A program made the position numbers and the translations under genes. A stretch of DNA of 51,138 nt, from contig NZ_JAMTCT010000032.1 in the NCBI RefSeq assembly GCF_024171995.1, positions 1-51,138 on the forward strand. The letters are read 5' to 3'. The DNA is from Promicromonospora umidemergens. Its GTDB lineage: Bacteria > Actinomycetota > Actinomycetes > Actinomycetales > Cellulomonadaceae. Below the pieces are notes generated by a model. The model was not told the DNA's origin and made no database searches. It saw nothing but the letters and a program-made list of their open reading frames with translations. Of this stretch, positions 1-7,977 are shown in pieces; the first letter of the stretch is position 1; every line of letters starts with the position of its first letter.

Positions 1-11
1 CCGGTCCGGAG

Positions 12-1583
12 GTGTTGGACGGGTGGGATGCGCCGTCCGTCGCCCGCTTGGTCGAGGCGCACACCCGGGCCCGTCGGTTGACGGGCCGGTTGGACGGGGT
101 GCGGTACATCCTGTTGCCGCGGATCGAGGCTGAGGGTTCGTGGCGGTCGGGTGGTACGGCGCGCACGTTCACGTCGTGGTTGCGGGTGCGTGAGGGCATC
201 TCGGCGGCGGCGGCGGGCAAGGACATGACGATGGCGCGTCGCCTGGCCACGGCGTTGCCGGTGACGCGGGAGCGCCTGGTCGCGGGGACCCTGGGTGCGG
301 ATCACGCGCGGGTGATGACCGAGGTCGCCCCGACGAGCGAGACGCGCACGGACGCGTTGGCCTGGCTCATCGATACCCGCACGGGGGAGACGACCACCCC
401 GGAGCAGTTCGTGCAGACCGTGTCCGTGGACTTCCCGGATCCGGTGGACGACCCGGACGGGATTCGCACCCGTGAACAGGTCACCGCGGTGCTGGAGGGC
501 GCGATCGCTGACGGGACGCTGGTGACCGGGGAGGGCCTGGTGTTGCGCGAGGCGGATGTGCTCAACGCGGACCAGTTCCGTGTGGTGGCGCGCCGGTTCG
601 CGACGGTCACCGATCCGGACACTGATGATGTGGAGGACGACAAGGCCGCGCAGGGCGAGTTCCTGGACCTGTCCAAGACTTTTGGTGGGTATCACGTGGC
701 GGGGTTCCTGACCGACGAGCACGGCCTGCTGGTCTCGACCGCGATCACCGCGGTGACGGGCGTGCCCGCGGCCGAGGACTCCCGGACGCCCGCGCAGCGT
801 CGGGCGCAAGGCCTGGCGGACGTGGCCCGCGTGGTGCTGGACACCAACCAGGCCTCCCCGGGGGCCGCGATCGCGCCGCACCTGAACGTCACCGTGTCCT
901 GGACGGAGCTGGTCACCCAGGTCACCCGCACCCGCGACGGCCTGTGCCTCACCTGCGGACAGGCCACGCCCGCACGCGGGAGCCGGGCACGCACAGCTGG
1001 TGGCCCGGCAGGTTCGGGTGTGGCGGGTGCGGCGTCGGTGTCCGGGTTGCTGTCAGCGGGTGGTCCCGTGTTCACCGAGACCGGCGGTCGTGCACCACGA
1101 GCACTGTTGCGTCGGTTGGCGTGTGACAGTGCGGTCACTCGGATCGTGTTCGGACCCGACGGTGCGGCACTGGACGTGGGTCGCGCGCAGCGGACCGTGA
1201 CCGGGCAGATGCGTCGCGCGGTCATCGCCCGGGATGAGCATTGTGTCTATCCGGCGTGTGACCAGCCGCCCTCACGATGCGAGGTCCACCACGCGGTGAC
1301 CCACTGGGCCGACGGCGGAGAGACGTCGGTCGCGAACAGTGCGTTGCTGTGCTGGTTCCACCATCAGCTCGTCGACGCGCGTGGCATCGTCATGCACTGG
1401 ACCGGCAAGCCCGCACAGGGCACTGGCGCCGTCGGCGTGCTGGTCGAGACGGGGTGGGCGTTCACCGACGCCCGCGGGCATCGCATCCACCTGCCCCAAG
1501 CCCTCGAAGCCCTGCCCCCGCCGGGCACGGACCCGTCCGCGGAGCCGACCGCGGAGCCTCCGTCGGCCGCCGAAGCCGCCTGA
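12..1583 (+). CDS. DUF222 / HNH endonuclease domain protein (13E12 repeat family), 5' end beyond window
   Basis: The product resembles the actinobacterial 13E12 repeat family: an N-terminal DUF222 helical region followed by a C-terminal HNH nuclease motif. The HNH block is visible at about residues 408-452, with the Cys pair in HCVYPACDQ, the HH of EVHHAVTHW, the Asn in SVANSALLC and the last His in WFHHQ. These proteins are multi-copy in Actinobacteria and their biological role is unsettled; a nicking or homing-like nuclease activity is only inferred from the motif. A GTG codon lies at 12, but the frame stays open to base 3, so the true start is probably upstream of the window. The C-terminus is a Pro/Glu/Ala-rich tail. 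The gene converges with the minus-strand operon ending at 1759. Confidence 0.85.
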   Translation: MLDGWDAPSVARLVEAHTRARRLTGRLDGVRYILLPRIEAEGSWRSGGTARTFTSWLRVREGISAAAAGKDMTMARRLATALPVTRERLVAGTLGADHARVMTEVAPTSETRTDALAWLIDTRTGETTTPEQFVQTVSVDFPDPVDDPDGIRTREQVTAVLEGAIADGTLVTGEGLVLREADVLNADQFRVVARRFATVTDPDTDDVEDDKAAQGEFLDLSKTFGGYHVAGFLTDEHGLLVSTAITAVTGVPAAEDSRTPAQRRAQGLADVARVVLDTNQASPGAAIAPHLNVTVSWTELVTQVTRTRDGLCLTCGQATPARGSRARTAGGPAGSGVAGAASVSGLLSAGGPVFTETGGRAPRALLRRLACDSAVTRIVFGPDGAALDVGRAQRTVTGQMRRAVIARDEHCVYPACDQPPSRCEVHHAVTHWADGGETSVANSALLCWFHHQLVDARGIVMHWTGKPAQGTGAVGVLVETGWAFTDARGHRIHLPQALEALPPPGTDPSAEPTAEPPSAAEAA

Positions 1584-1739
1584 CCGGCAGGCCCGGCAGC
1601 CGGACCAGCACAATAGGTGCTCGACACCCGACTGCCGAGCCGGACCCCGCCGGAGGACCACGAGGAAACCCGGTCTGGCCTGGTGGACCGGCTGATGCAG
1701 CGCTGCACCACCGAGATCAGGACCAAGAGAGTCCGTCGG

Positions 1740-1755
1740 CTCGGGCTTGCCCGAG
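1740..1755 (-). terminator. Hairpin just after the lincosamide-nucleotidyltransferase-like gene
   Basis: CTCGGGC and GCCCGAG form a perfect 7-bp stem around a 2-base loop, four bases past the stop codon at 1759. There is no T-run, as is common in high-GC actinobacteria. It probably ends the minus-strand operon 4454-1759 and may also act on the plus-strand DUF222 transcript. Confidence 0.45.
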
Positions 1756-1758
1756 ATC

Positions 1759-2295
1759 TCAGCGGTACTGCTTAGGCAGGGGCTGACCGAACTTCGCGCA
1801 GAGCGCGGTGACATCATGGACATCGTCCGCGTCGTGGTCGTAGCCGGTGTGAAAATCGATCAGGGTCAAGGCTTCGATGCAGCGCACCTCTCGACCGGCG
1901 ATCGCGCCACGCCCGGTGAACGCCTTGGCGGGAAAGACCGGCCCGAGGCCGTCGTAGAGGCCGTTGCCGTCGGCGTCGAAGTCGACCAGGTGAAAGTCGA
2001 TCCGACGGCCGTCCGGATGAGCCATCACGAAGTTGCAGGGTCGCTGGTCCGCCGTCCACACGTCCGCGAAACCGTCTGCCTCGACGGCCTGCCGGAGCGC
2101 TGGCTCGTCGACGGTCCGCAGGACGATGTCGATGTCGCCGTGTTCGCGAGTCTGGTGGCCCAGGTGAGCGTCGACGGCCCAGCCGCCGTCCAGCCAGACG
2201 TCGACACCCAGCGCGTCGGTCAGCTCGAGGAAACTCAGCACCTGCGCGGCGAAAAACCTGGTACTTGTCGAACCGTCACCTTCGGACAGCGTCAC
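1759..2295 (-). CDS. LinA/ANT(2'')-like nucleotidyltransferase
   Basis: A 178-residue protein of the small nucleotidyltransferase group that includes lincosamide nucleotidyltransferases (Lnu(A), about 160 aa) and aminoglycoside 2''-adenylyltransferases. The signature is clear: DVWLDGGWAVDAHLG followed by HGDIDIVL, which provides the GG nucleotide-binding turn and the paired catalytic acidic residues. Family members transfer AMP from ATP to a hydroxyl of a small molecule; the substrate here cannot be read from sequence, so antibiotic resistance is only a possibility. The GTG start overlaps the stop of the upstream ThuA-like gene (GTGA, 2292-2295), implying translational coupling. It is the last gene of a four-gene operon. 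Confidence 0.75.
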   Translation of the reverse strand: MTLSEGDGSTSTRFFAAQVLSFLELTDALGVDVWLDGGWAVDAHLGHQTREHGDIDIVLRTVDEPALRQAVEADGFADVWTADQRPCNFVMAHPDGRRIDFHLVDFDADGNGLYDGLGPVFPAKAFTGRGAIAGREVRCIEALTLIDFHTGYDHDADDVHDVTALCAKFGQPLPKQYR

Positions 2296-2960
2296 GAAAG
2301 CAGCCAGGACGCCGACCGGCGCAGCAGCTCCCGGTGCCCCTCAGCGGCGAACGAGCGGGCGTCGTGCCCGAGCGCCGAGTACACGCTCCGACCGCCGTGC
2401 GCTTCGTTGACCCACAGGACGGGCTGCTCGGCGCCGTCGTCGTCCAGGGTGGTGCCGAGGACCCGCGCACCCGGGGCGACCCGGAGGTGGCAGTAGCGCT
2501 CGTCGAAGGCTTCGACGGTGCCCAGCCCGTCCGTGACCGGGTGCCCGTCGACGAGCTCGAACCGCGCCTGGCCGATCGGGGGATGCATCGACTCACCGGG
2601 CACCCACCGCCCACCGAGCACGGCCGACCAGTCGGGCGCGTCGTAGAACGTGTTCGCCGCCTGGTGCAGGCCGAGCACGGCGCCCCCGGCCCGGGCCCAG
2701 CCCGCCAGCCGGGTGTGGAAGCCGAGCCAGTCGTCGTCGGCCCCGTCGAAGTCCGCGTCGCGGCGGCCCGATCCCCCGTTCACGACCAGCAGGTCCACGG
2801 AGTCGAGTTCGTCCAGCGCGTCCCGGAAGAGCCCGCGCACCTCGACCGCACCGAGGTCACCGAGCACCCCGGCGACCAGGTGCGACGTCGCCGCGTGGTC
2901 GTGCCAGGGGTCCTCGTAACGTCCGCGGCCGGCCAGGATGAGGATGCGCTTCGTCGTCAC
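2292..2960 (-). CDS. ThuA-like domain protein
   Basis: A 222-residue protein of the ThuA family, a glutamine amidotransferase-like fold found near sugar-utilisation genes. Visible marks are the N-terminal strand KRILILAGRG, the DLLVVNGGSG loop, the GLHQAANTFYD segment where class I amidotransferases would carry the nucleophile elbow, and the C-terminal VYSALGHDARSF that is typical of ThuA. Biochemical function in the family is poorly defined. The open frame continues upstream, but the GTG at 2960 is preferred: it has AGGA 8 bases upstream and begins at the first conserved strand. It lies 28 bases after the upstream reductase and overlaps the following nucleotidyltransferase by 4 bases. Confidence 0.8.
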   Translation of the reverse strand: MTTKRILILAGRGRYEDPWHDHAATSHLVAGVLGDLGAVEVRGLFRDALDELDSVDLLVVNGGSGRRDADFDGADDDWLGFHTRLAGWARAGGAVLGLHQAANTFYDAPDWSAVLGGRWVPGESMHPPIGQARFELVDGHPVTDGLGTVEAFDERYCHLRVAPGARVLGTTLDDDGAEQPVLWVNEAHGGRSVYSALGHDARSFAAEGHRELLRRSASWLLS

Positions 2961-2988
2961 GATGCGATCCTGCCACGACAGCCCCGGG

Positions 2989-3960
2989 CTACGGCACGAC
3001 CAGCACCTTGCCCCGCGCCTGACCGGACTCGAGCCGGCGGAACGCCTCGACCGCCTCGTCGAGGCCGTACCGCCGGTCGATCCGCGGCACGACGTCACCC
3101 GCGACCAGCAGCCCGGCCAGCTCGTCCAGGTCGGACGCCTGGTTCGGACGCCAGGGGAAGACGCCGATCCGGGTGCCGGTCAGCCGGCCGACCACCGGGC
3201 CGAGCAGCGCCTTCTCCGCGAACGAGCCGAGCCGCCGGGCGATCAGCGCATACCGCCCGCCCGGGGCCAGGGCACGGCGGAGCGCCGCGACGGACCGGGT
3301 GTCGGCGATGTCGAGGACGACGTCGAACTGCCGGTCGCCCCGCGTGAAGTCCTCGCGCGTGTAGTCGATCACCTCGTCCGCGCCGAGCTCCCGGAGAAGG
3401 TCGAGCTTGTCGCCGTGGTCGACGGCGGTGACCACGGCTCCCCGGGCCTTCGCGATCTGCACCGCGAACGGCCCCACGCAGCCGCCCGCCCCGTTGACCA
3501 GCACCCGCTCGCCCGGCCGGATCGGCCCGGCAGCGCGCAACCCCTGCAGCGCGAGCGACCCCGAGTGCGGCACGGTTGCGGCGACGTCGAACGGCACCGT
3601 GTCCGGCAGCGGCGTGAGGGCCGACGCCGGGGCGGTCACCAGGTCGGCCAGCGCACCGTGCCCGACCTCGAACAGGTCGGCCCAGACGCGGTCGCCCGGC
3701 CGGAGACCGGTCACGTCCGGCCCGGTCTCCTCGACGGTCCCCGCCACGTCGACCCCCACCCGGGAGTGGCTCGGCCGGAAGAGCCCGGTACCGATGCGCG
3801 CGAGGCGCGGGCGGCCGAGCACATGATCGAGGTCGCCCATGTTCAGCGAGGCGGCACCGACCTGGACCACCACCTCGCCCGGCCCGGGGACCGGCCGGGC
3901 GAGCGCGGCCACCCGCAGGACGTCGACCGGACCGTACTCGTCCCGCACCACGGCCCTCAC
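2989..3960 (-). CDS. NADP-dependent quinone oxidoreductase-like MDR family protein
   Basis: A 323-residue medium-chain dehydrogenase/reductase of the zinc-free quinone oxidoreductase (QOR) branch. The GroES-like domain covers about residues 1-130 and the Rossmann fold begins at NGAGGCVG (156-163). The catalytic-zinc Cys/His pattern of alcohol dehydrogenases is absent, which fits NAD(P)H-dependent reduction of quinones or enones in the cytoplasm. It ends in QARGKVLVVP, typical of the family. Its GTG start overlaps the stop of the preceding DUF385-like gene (GTGA, 3957-3960), so the two are coupled. Co-transcription with a deazaflavin-type reductase and control by a divergent TetR suggest a detoxification or stress function, which is inference. 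Confidence 0.85.
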   Translation of the reverse strand: MRAVVRDEYGPVDVLRVAALARPVPGPGEVVVQVGAASLNMGDLDHVLGRPRLARIGTGLFRPSHSRVGVDVAGTVEETGPDVTGLRPGDRVWADLFEVGHGALADLVTAPASALTPLPDTVPFDVAATVPHSGSLALQGLRAAGPIRPGERVLVNGAGGCVGPFAVQIAKARGAVVTAVDHGDKLDLLRELGADEVIDYTREDFTRGDRQFDVVLDIADTRSVAALRRALAPGGRYALIARRLGSFAEKALLGPVVGRLTGTRIGVFPWRPNQASDLDELAGLLVAGDVVPRIDRRYGLDEAVEAFRRLESGQARGKVLVVP

Positions 3961-4454
3961 GCGGTGCCGCCCGAGGCGACCGGAGCCCGCTCCAGCACGA
4001 GGAAGTCGGTGACGCCGAAGAGGCGTGCGACGCGACGGTCCGCCGCCGACAGATGGGGCAGCGCCTCAGCCGGCTCGACGACCCGCGGCGCCACCACGCG
4101 CGTGCGCCCCTCGGCCCGCAGCTCCGCGGAGCCCGCGGCGAGGACGTTCCGCAGCCAGTCCACCTCTGGCCCGTACGGGAGATAGACGATGAAGTCGTCG
4201 CCCATCGGGTACACACCGATGGGCGTCGCATACGGCGTGCCCGAGCGTCGTCCGACGTGCCGGATCACCGCGGCCGACGCCCCGGGCTCCCCCGCGGTTC
4301 GCATCTCGATGGGACGACCGAACCGCCGGCCGAACCTGCGGACGAGCAGGAGGCCGCGCCTGTTCTTGGTACGCATGGTCACCACGAGCGCGAAGAACGC
4401 GCAGAGCCCCACCGCCAGCAGCCCAACGACCACCCAGAGGATCCAGACCCACAT
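3957..4454 (-). CDS. Deazaflavin (F420)-dependent nitroreductase family protein, membrane-anchored
   Basis: A 165-residue protein with one N-terminal transmembrane segment (about residues 3-25) followed by a domain resembling the DUF385/deazaflavin-dependent nitroreductase family. Supporting features are GRPIEMRTAGEPGA, the VGRRSGTPYATPI segment that resembles the RT(R/S)GRKSG-PR-TPL core of that family, and YLPYGPEVDWLRNVLAAG. Family members bind F420 or related cofactors and reduce or oxidise small molecules. First gene of the minus-strand operon; promoter and operator sites lie in 4455-4557. The membrane anchor is seen in a subset of this family. Confidence 0.75.
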   Translation of the reverse strand: MWVWILWVVVGLLAVGLCAFFALVVTMRTKNRRGLLLVRRFGRRFGRPIEMRTAGEPGASAAVIRHVGRRSGTPYATPIGVYPMGDDFIVYLPYGPEVDWLRNVLAAGSAELRAEGRTRVVAPRVVEPAEALPHLSAADRRVARLFGVTDFLVLERAPVASGGTA

Positions 4455-4475
4455 GACGTCACCTTCCCGAGGAGG

Positions 4476-4502
4476 CTTACGGTGTAAGCCTTACGACGTA
4501 AG
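4476..4502. promoter_or_regulatory. Two tandem palindromes, candidate TetR operators
   Basis: CTTAC-GGT-GTAAG at 4476-4488 and CTTAC-GAC-GTAAG at 4490-4502 are two 13-bp perfect palindromes with identical arms, centre-to-centre distance 14 bp. They sit between the divergent reductase operon (start 4454) and the TetR gene (start 4558), the classical place for a TetR operator controlling both directions. Confidence 0.7.
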
Positions 4503-4557
4503 GTAGGCCAGGAGGTACGGCCCGTCAAGGGTTCGGCCGACGTAGGATCGCGACACC

Positions 4558-5310
4558 ATGACTTCACCCCGGGCGGCAGGCACAGCACCACGGAGTGCCC
4601 TGACCCGCGCCCGGGTGCTCGAGTCAGCGGTCACCCTGGCCGACCGCGACGGCCTCGGGGCGCTGACGATGCGCAGCCTGGCCCGTGAGCTCGGGATCGA
4701 GGCGATGTCGCTCTACCATCACGTCGCCAACAAGGAAGACCTGCTCGACGGCGTGGTCGACGTCGTCGCGGCGGAGATCCAGGACGCCGTCGGCCGGCTG
4801 GAAGCCCTCCCCGACGACGCCCCGGAGTCCTCGTGGAAGCCCGCGCTGCGCCGGCAGATCCTCGCGGCGCGCACCGTGCTGCTCCGCCACCCCTGGGCGT
4901 CGACCGTCCTGGAGAGCCGCAAGTCGTTCAGCCTGCACGTCGTGCGGTACTACGACTCGCTCATCGGGCTGATGCGGCGCGGCGGCTTCTCCTACGACCT
5001 GGTCCACCACGCGATGCACGCTCTGGGCAGCCGTGCGCTCGGGTTCTCGCAAGAGCTCTTCGAGCCGGACGGCGCCACGGCGGGCTCTGCGGGCGACGGC
5101 AGCGCCGAGGAGGGCGCCGCCGACGCCGCCACCGCGCTGCTCCTGCAGATGGCCGACGAGCTGCCCCACATGGTCGAGATGCTGGCAGAGGTGGGGCACC
5201 AGGACACCGGCTCCACGCTCGGCTGGTGTGACGACCAGACCGAGTTCGAGTTCGGCCTGGACCTCATCCTCGACGGGCTCGAGCGGCTGGCCGAGCGCGA
5301 GAAGCCCTGA
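4558..5310 (+). CDS. TetR family transcriptional regulator
   Basis: A 250-residue TetR-type repressor. The N-terminal helix-turn-helix covers about residues 15-65 with ALTMRSLARELGIEAMSLYHHVANKEDLLDGV, a very typical recognition region. The C-terminal part (about 80-245) resembles the tetracycline-repressor-like C-terminal ligand domain. ATG at 4558 with GGAT upstream is the natural start. Divergent to the DUF385/MDR/ThuA/nucleotidyltransferase operon; the paired CTTAC palindromes in between are its likely operators. The ligand is unknown. Confidence 0.9.
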   Translation: MTSPRAAGTAPRSALTRARVLESAVTLADRDGLGALTMRSLARELGIEAMSLYHHVANKEDLLDGVVDVVAAEIQDAVGRLEALPDDAPESSWKPALRRQILAARTVLLRHPWASTVLESRKSFSLHVVRYYDSLIGLMRRGGFSYDLVHHAMHALGSRALGFSQELFEPDGATAGSAGDGSAEEGAADAATALLLQMADELPHMVEMLAEVGHQDTGSTLGWCDDQTEFEFGLDLILDGLERLAEREKP

Positions 5311-5343
5311 CCTGCCGCTACCGCGGCGGACGACCGCGGAGGG

Positions 5344-6579
5344 CTACCTGAGCGGGTCGAACGGCCGGATCTCCTCCGGCGTCTGCCCGGTCGTGATCAT
5401 CTCCGCCAGGGCCCGCCCCGTCGCCGGGCCGAGCACTATGCCCCACATGCCGTGGCCGCCGGCCACGTAGACGCCGGACGCCGCGGTCCGGCCCACGAGC
5501 GGCAGCCCGTCGGGCGTCACCGGCCGGGAGCCCACCCACTCGTCCTCCCGGGAGTCCAGGTCGACGCCCTCGAAGAGCCCACGGACCGAGTTCACCATCG
5601 CCCGGACCCGGCCCTCCTGGAAGGGCTCGTCGGGTCCCCGGAACTCCATGGTCCCGGCGACCCGCAGCCGCCCCTGGTACGGGGTGCAGGCCACTCGCCG
5701 GGCCGGGAAGTAGACCGGGTGGTCGATCGGCGGGCCCTCCACCGGCACGCTGAACGAGTAACCGCGCCCGGCCTGCACCTTGGTCCGCACGCCGAACTGC
5801 TGTGCCAGCCCGGGGAGCCATGCGCCCGTGGCGATCACCACCGAGTCGGACGTCGTCCGGCCGTGGCCGTGCACCGCGATCTCGACGCCACCGGGCACCG
5901 GACGGATGTCGTCGACGTGGGCGTCCGTCAGCACCTTCGCGCCGCGGGCGCTGACCGACGTCGCGAGCGCCTGCACGTACGGACCGGGCTCGATGTACCG
6001 CTGCCCCTCCAGCGTCCAGGTCGACTGGACGGCCCGGGAGAGGTGGGGCACCCGGACGCCGTCGGGCACCCTCGCGAGCCGGATCTCCTGGCCGGCCTTC
6101 GCCACGCCGCGCAGCTCGTGCACGAACGGGCGCGACTCCCGCTCCCGCTCGAACCCGACCACCCAGCGGCTCGGGTGCGACGTCGCGTGCACGCCGCCGG
6201 CCTCGAGCTCGTCGAACGCCTCGAGCGCGAGCCGGTCGATCGGGGTGAGGGCGGCCATCGCGCGCTGCCACTCGCCGGGAGTCGCGTGCGAGATGAACCG
6301 CGCGAGGAAGCTCCAGAGGGCACGGTCGAACCGGAAGGGGACACTGAGGGCGGCATCGGGGTCGAGCATCGCCTTCGGGCCGTAGGCCCAGAGCGCCGGG
6401 TCGGCCAGCGGCATCGCCATGCCCGGGGTGAGCCAGCCGGCGTTGCCCCAGGAGGCTCCGGACGCAACGCCGCGCCGGTCGAGGACTGTCACCTCCACGC
6501 CACGTTCTTGCAGGTGCCAGGCGGTCGCGAGGCCGACCATGCCGGCGCCCACGACTGTAGCGGTCTTCGTTTCGGGCAC
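5344..6579 (-). CDS. dadA: FAD-dependent D-amino acid dehydrogenase-like oxidoreductase (DadA/DAO family)
   Basis: A 411-residue DAO-family flavoprotein. The FAD-binding Rossmann motif GAGMVG is at residues 11-16, followed by the EVTVLDRR strand and ASGASWGNAGWL, a signature of the small-subunit-like D-amino acid dehydrogenases. The C-terminus has the second FAD motif, VYVAGGHGMWGIVLGPATGR. Family chemistry is oxidative deamination of amino acids with electrons passed to a quinone or oxygen; the substrate is not clear. GTG at 6579 is preceded by AAGGAG at good spacing. Single-gene unit, convergent with the TetR gene (33 bases between stops). Confidence 0.85.
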   Translation of the reverse strand: MPETKTATVVGAGMVGLATAWHLQERGVEVTVLDRRGVASGASWGNAGWLTPGMAMPLADPALWAYGPKAMLDPDAALSVPFRFDRALWSFLARFISHATPGEWQRAMAALTPIDRLALEAFDELEAGGVHATSHPSRWVVGFERERESRPFVHELRGVAKAGQEIRLARVPDGVRVPHLSRAVQSTWTLEGQRYIEPGPYVQALATSVSARGAKVLTDAHVDDIRPVPGGVEIAVHGHGRTTSDSVVIATGAWLPGLAQQFGVRTKVQAGRGYSFSVPVEGPPIDHPVYFPARRVACTPYQGRLRVAGTMEFRGPDEPFQEGRVRAMVNSVRGLFEGVDLDSREDEWVGSRPVTPDGLPLVGRTAASGVYVAGGHGMWGIVLGPATGRALAEMITTGQTPEEIRPFDPLR

Positions 6580-6760
6580 GCTCGTGCTCCTTCATTTCAG
6601 GGCAGTACCTTGCAGGGCCCCTCCCCGTCGAGCGGCGGATCCCTCCATGGTCCGCCCCGCGGATCGATTCAGCGCGACAACTCGGTGAAGTGCGGTGAAA
6701 CGGGTGGTGTGGATCCGTCGCACGACGGCGGACCGGGGCATCTGCGTTCCGGTCGCGGGC

Positions 6761-7816
6761 TCAGCCGATCTGCTGCGCCAGGGGCTCGATCACCCCGATC
6801 TCGTCGTCGGTCAGGGGTCCGGCCTCGAGCGCGGCGACGTTGTCCTCGAGCTGTGCCACCGACGACGCGCCGATCAGCGCCGAGGTCACGCGCGTGTCCC
6901 GCAGCACCCAGGCGAGCGCGAGCTGGGCGAGCGTCTGCCCCCGGCCGACGGCTATGTCGTTGAGCGCCCTGGCGCGGCTCAGGTAGTCCTCGGTGAGGGC
7001 ACCGGACGAGAGGAAGGGTGAGTCGGAGCGGGCCGCCCTGGATCCCTCGGGCGCGGCGCCGGCGAGGTACTTGCTGGTCAGCAGACCCTGCTGCAGCGGC
7101 GAGAAGACGATGGTCCCGACACCGAGCTCGCCGACGACGTCGAGCAGGGACTCGCTCTGCCTGCCGTCGTACGCGTCCTCGTGGGCGGGGTTCTCGATGT
7201 GCCGGTTGAGCATCGAGTACGACGGCTGGTGGATGAGCAGCGGGACACCCAGGTCGCCGAGGATCCGTGCTGCCTCGCGCGTGCGCTCCGGCGAATAGTT
7301 GGAGACGCCCACGTACAGCGCCTTGCCCTGCTGCACCGCTGAGGCGAGCGCGCCCATGGTCTCCTCGAGCGGCGTCGAGGGGTCCGGCCGGTGGTGGTAG
7401 AAGACGTCGACGTAGTCGACGCCCATCCGGGTGAGCGACTGGTTCAGCGAGGCGATGAGGTACTTGCGGGACCCGTGGTCCCCGTACGGGCCGGGCCACA
7501 TGTCGTAGCCGGCCTTCGTGGAGAGGATCAGCTCGTCGCGGTACGGCTTGAGGTCGGCGGCGAAGTGCCGCCCGAAGTTCTCCTCCGCCGATCCGTACGG
7601 CGGCCCGTAGTTGTTCGCCAGGTCGAAGTGCGTGACGCCCAGGTCGAACGCCCGGCGCAAGATGGCGCGCTGGGTGTCGAACGGGCTGGTGTCGCCGAAG
7701 TTGTGCCAGAGGCCCAGCGACAGCGCGGGGAGGTCCAGGCCAGAACGGCCGGTGCGGCGGTAGGACATGGTGGCGTAGCGGTCGTCGGCGGCGAGATACC
7801 GGGGTGCGAGGGGCAT
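6761..7816 (-). CDS. Aldo/keto reductase, YghZ/L-glyceraldehyde 3-phosphate reductase type
   Basis: A 351-residue aldo/keto reductase. The opening MSYRRTGRSGLDLPALSLGLW and the block THFDLANNYGPPYGSAEENFGR are typical of the YghZ (AKR14) group. The catalytic tetrad can be followed: Asp and Tyr in FDLANNYG, Lys in LSTKAGYD, His in VFYHHRPDP. These enzymes reduce aldehydes such as L-glyceraldehyde 3-phosphate or methylglyoxal with NADPH. The frame extends upstream to 7948, but ATG at 7816 is preferred because the conserved region begins shortly after it and the upstream part would cross the palindromic promoter region. Confidence 0.88.
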   Translation of the reverse strand: MPLAPRYLAADDRYATMSYRRTGRSGLDLPALSLGLWHNFGDTSPFDTQRAILRRAFDLGVTHFDLANNYGPPYGSAEENFGRHFAADLKPYRDELILSTKAGYDMWPGPYGDHGSRKYLIASLNQSLTRMGVDYVDVFYHHRPDPSTPLEETMGALASAVQQGKALYVGVSNYSPERTREAARILGDLGVPLLIHQPSYSMLNRHIENPAHEDAYDGRQSESLLDVVGELGVGTIVFSPLQQGLLTSKYLAGAAPEGSRAARSDSPFLSSGALTEDYLSRARALNDIAVGRGQTLAQLALAWVLRDTRVTSALIGASSVAQLEDNVAALEAGPLTDDEIGVIEPLAQQIG

Positions 7817-7872
7817 GCGGCAATCGTGGCACGGGCCCCGCGCACTCAGGCCCGCTGACGCTCGACGGGCTA

Positions 7873-7933
7873 ACATCAACCAAACTACTCGTTTCGTTGA
7901 TGTAGGCGGCACCGCGATCAAGTTGTATTGATC
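7873..7933. promoter_or_regulatory. Two inverted repeats between the aldo/keto reductase and fic genes
   Basis: ACATCAAC (7873-7880) and GTTGATGT (7896-7903) form an 8-bp inverted repeat with a 15-base spacer; GATCAA-GTTGTA-TTGATC (7916-7933) is a second one. Both lie in the divergent region 7817-7977. They are candidate regulator-binding sites; no partner regulator is encoded next door. Confidence 0.45.
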
Positions 7934-7977
7934 CCAGCGCGCGCTCACATCGACCTAGTCACCTAGGCTTCTCTGCC

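Noticed and set aside
1584-1758. Possible small gene between the DUF222 and nucleotidyltransferase genes
   Set aside because: All open frames here are run-throughs from neighbouring genes, without start signal or recognisable product.
5452-6963. Long plus-strand open frame opposite the DadA-like gene
   Set aside because: Its translation is Arg/His/Pro-rich without any domain, while the minus-strand frame has a full FAD-binding protein.
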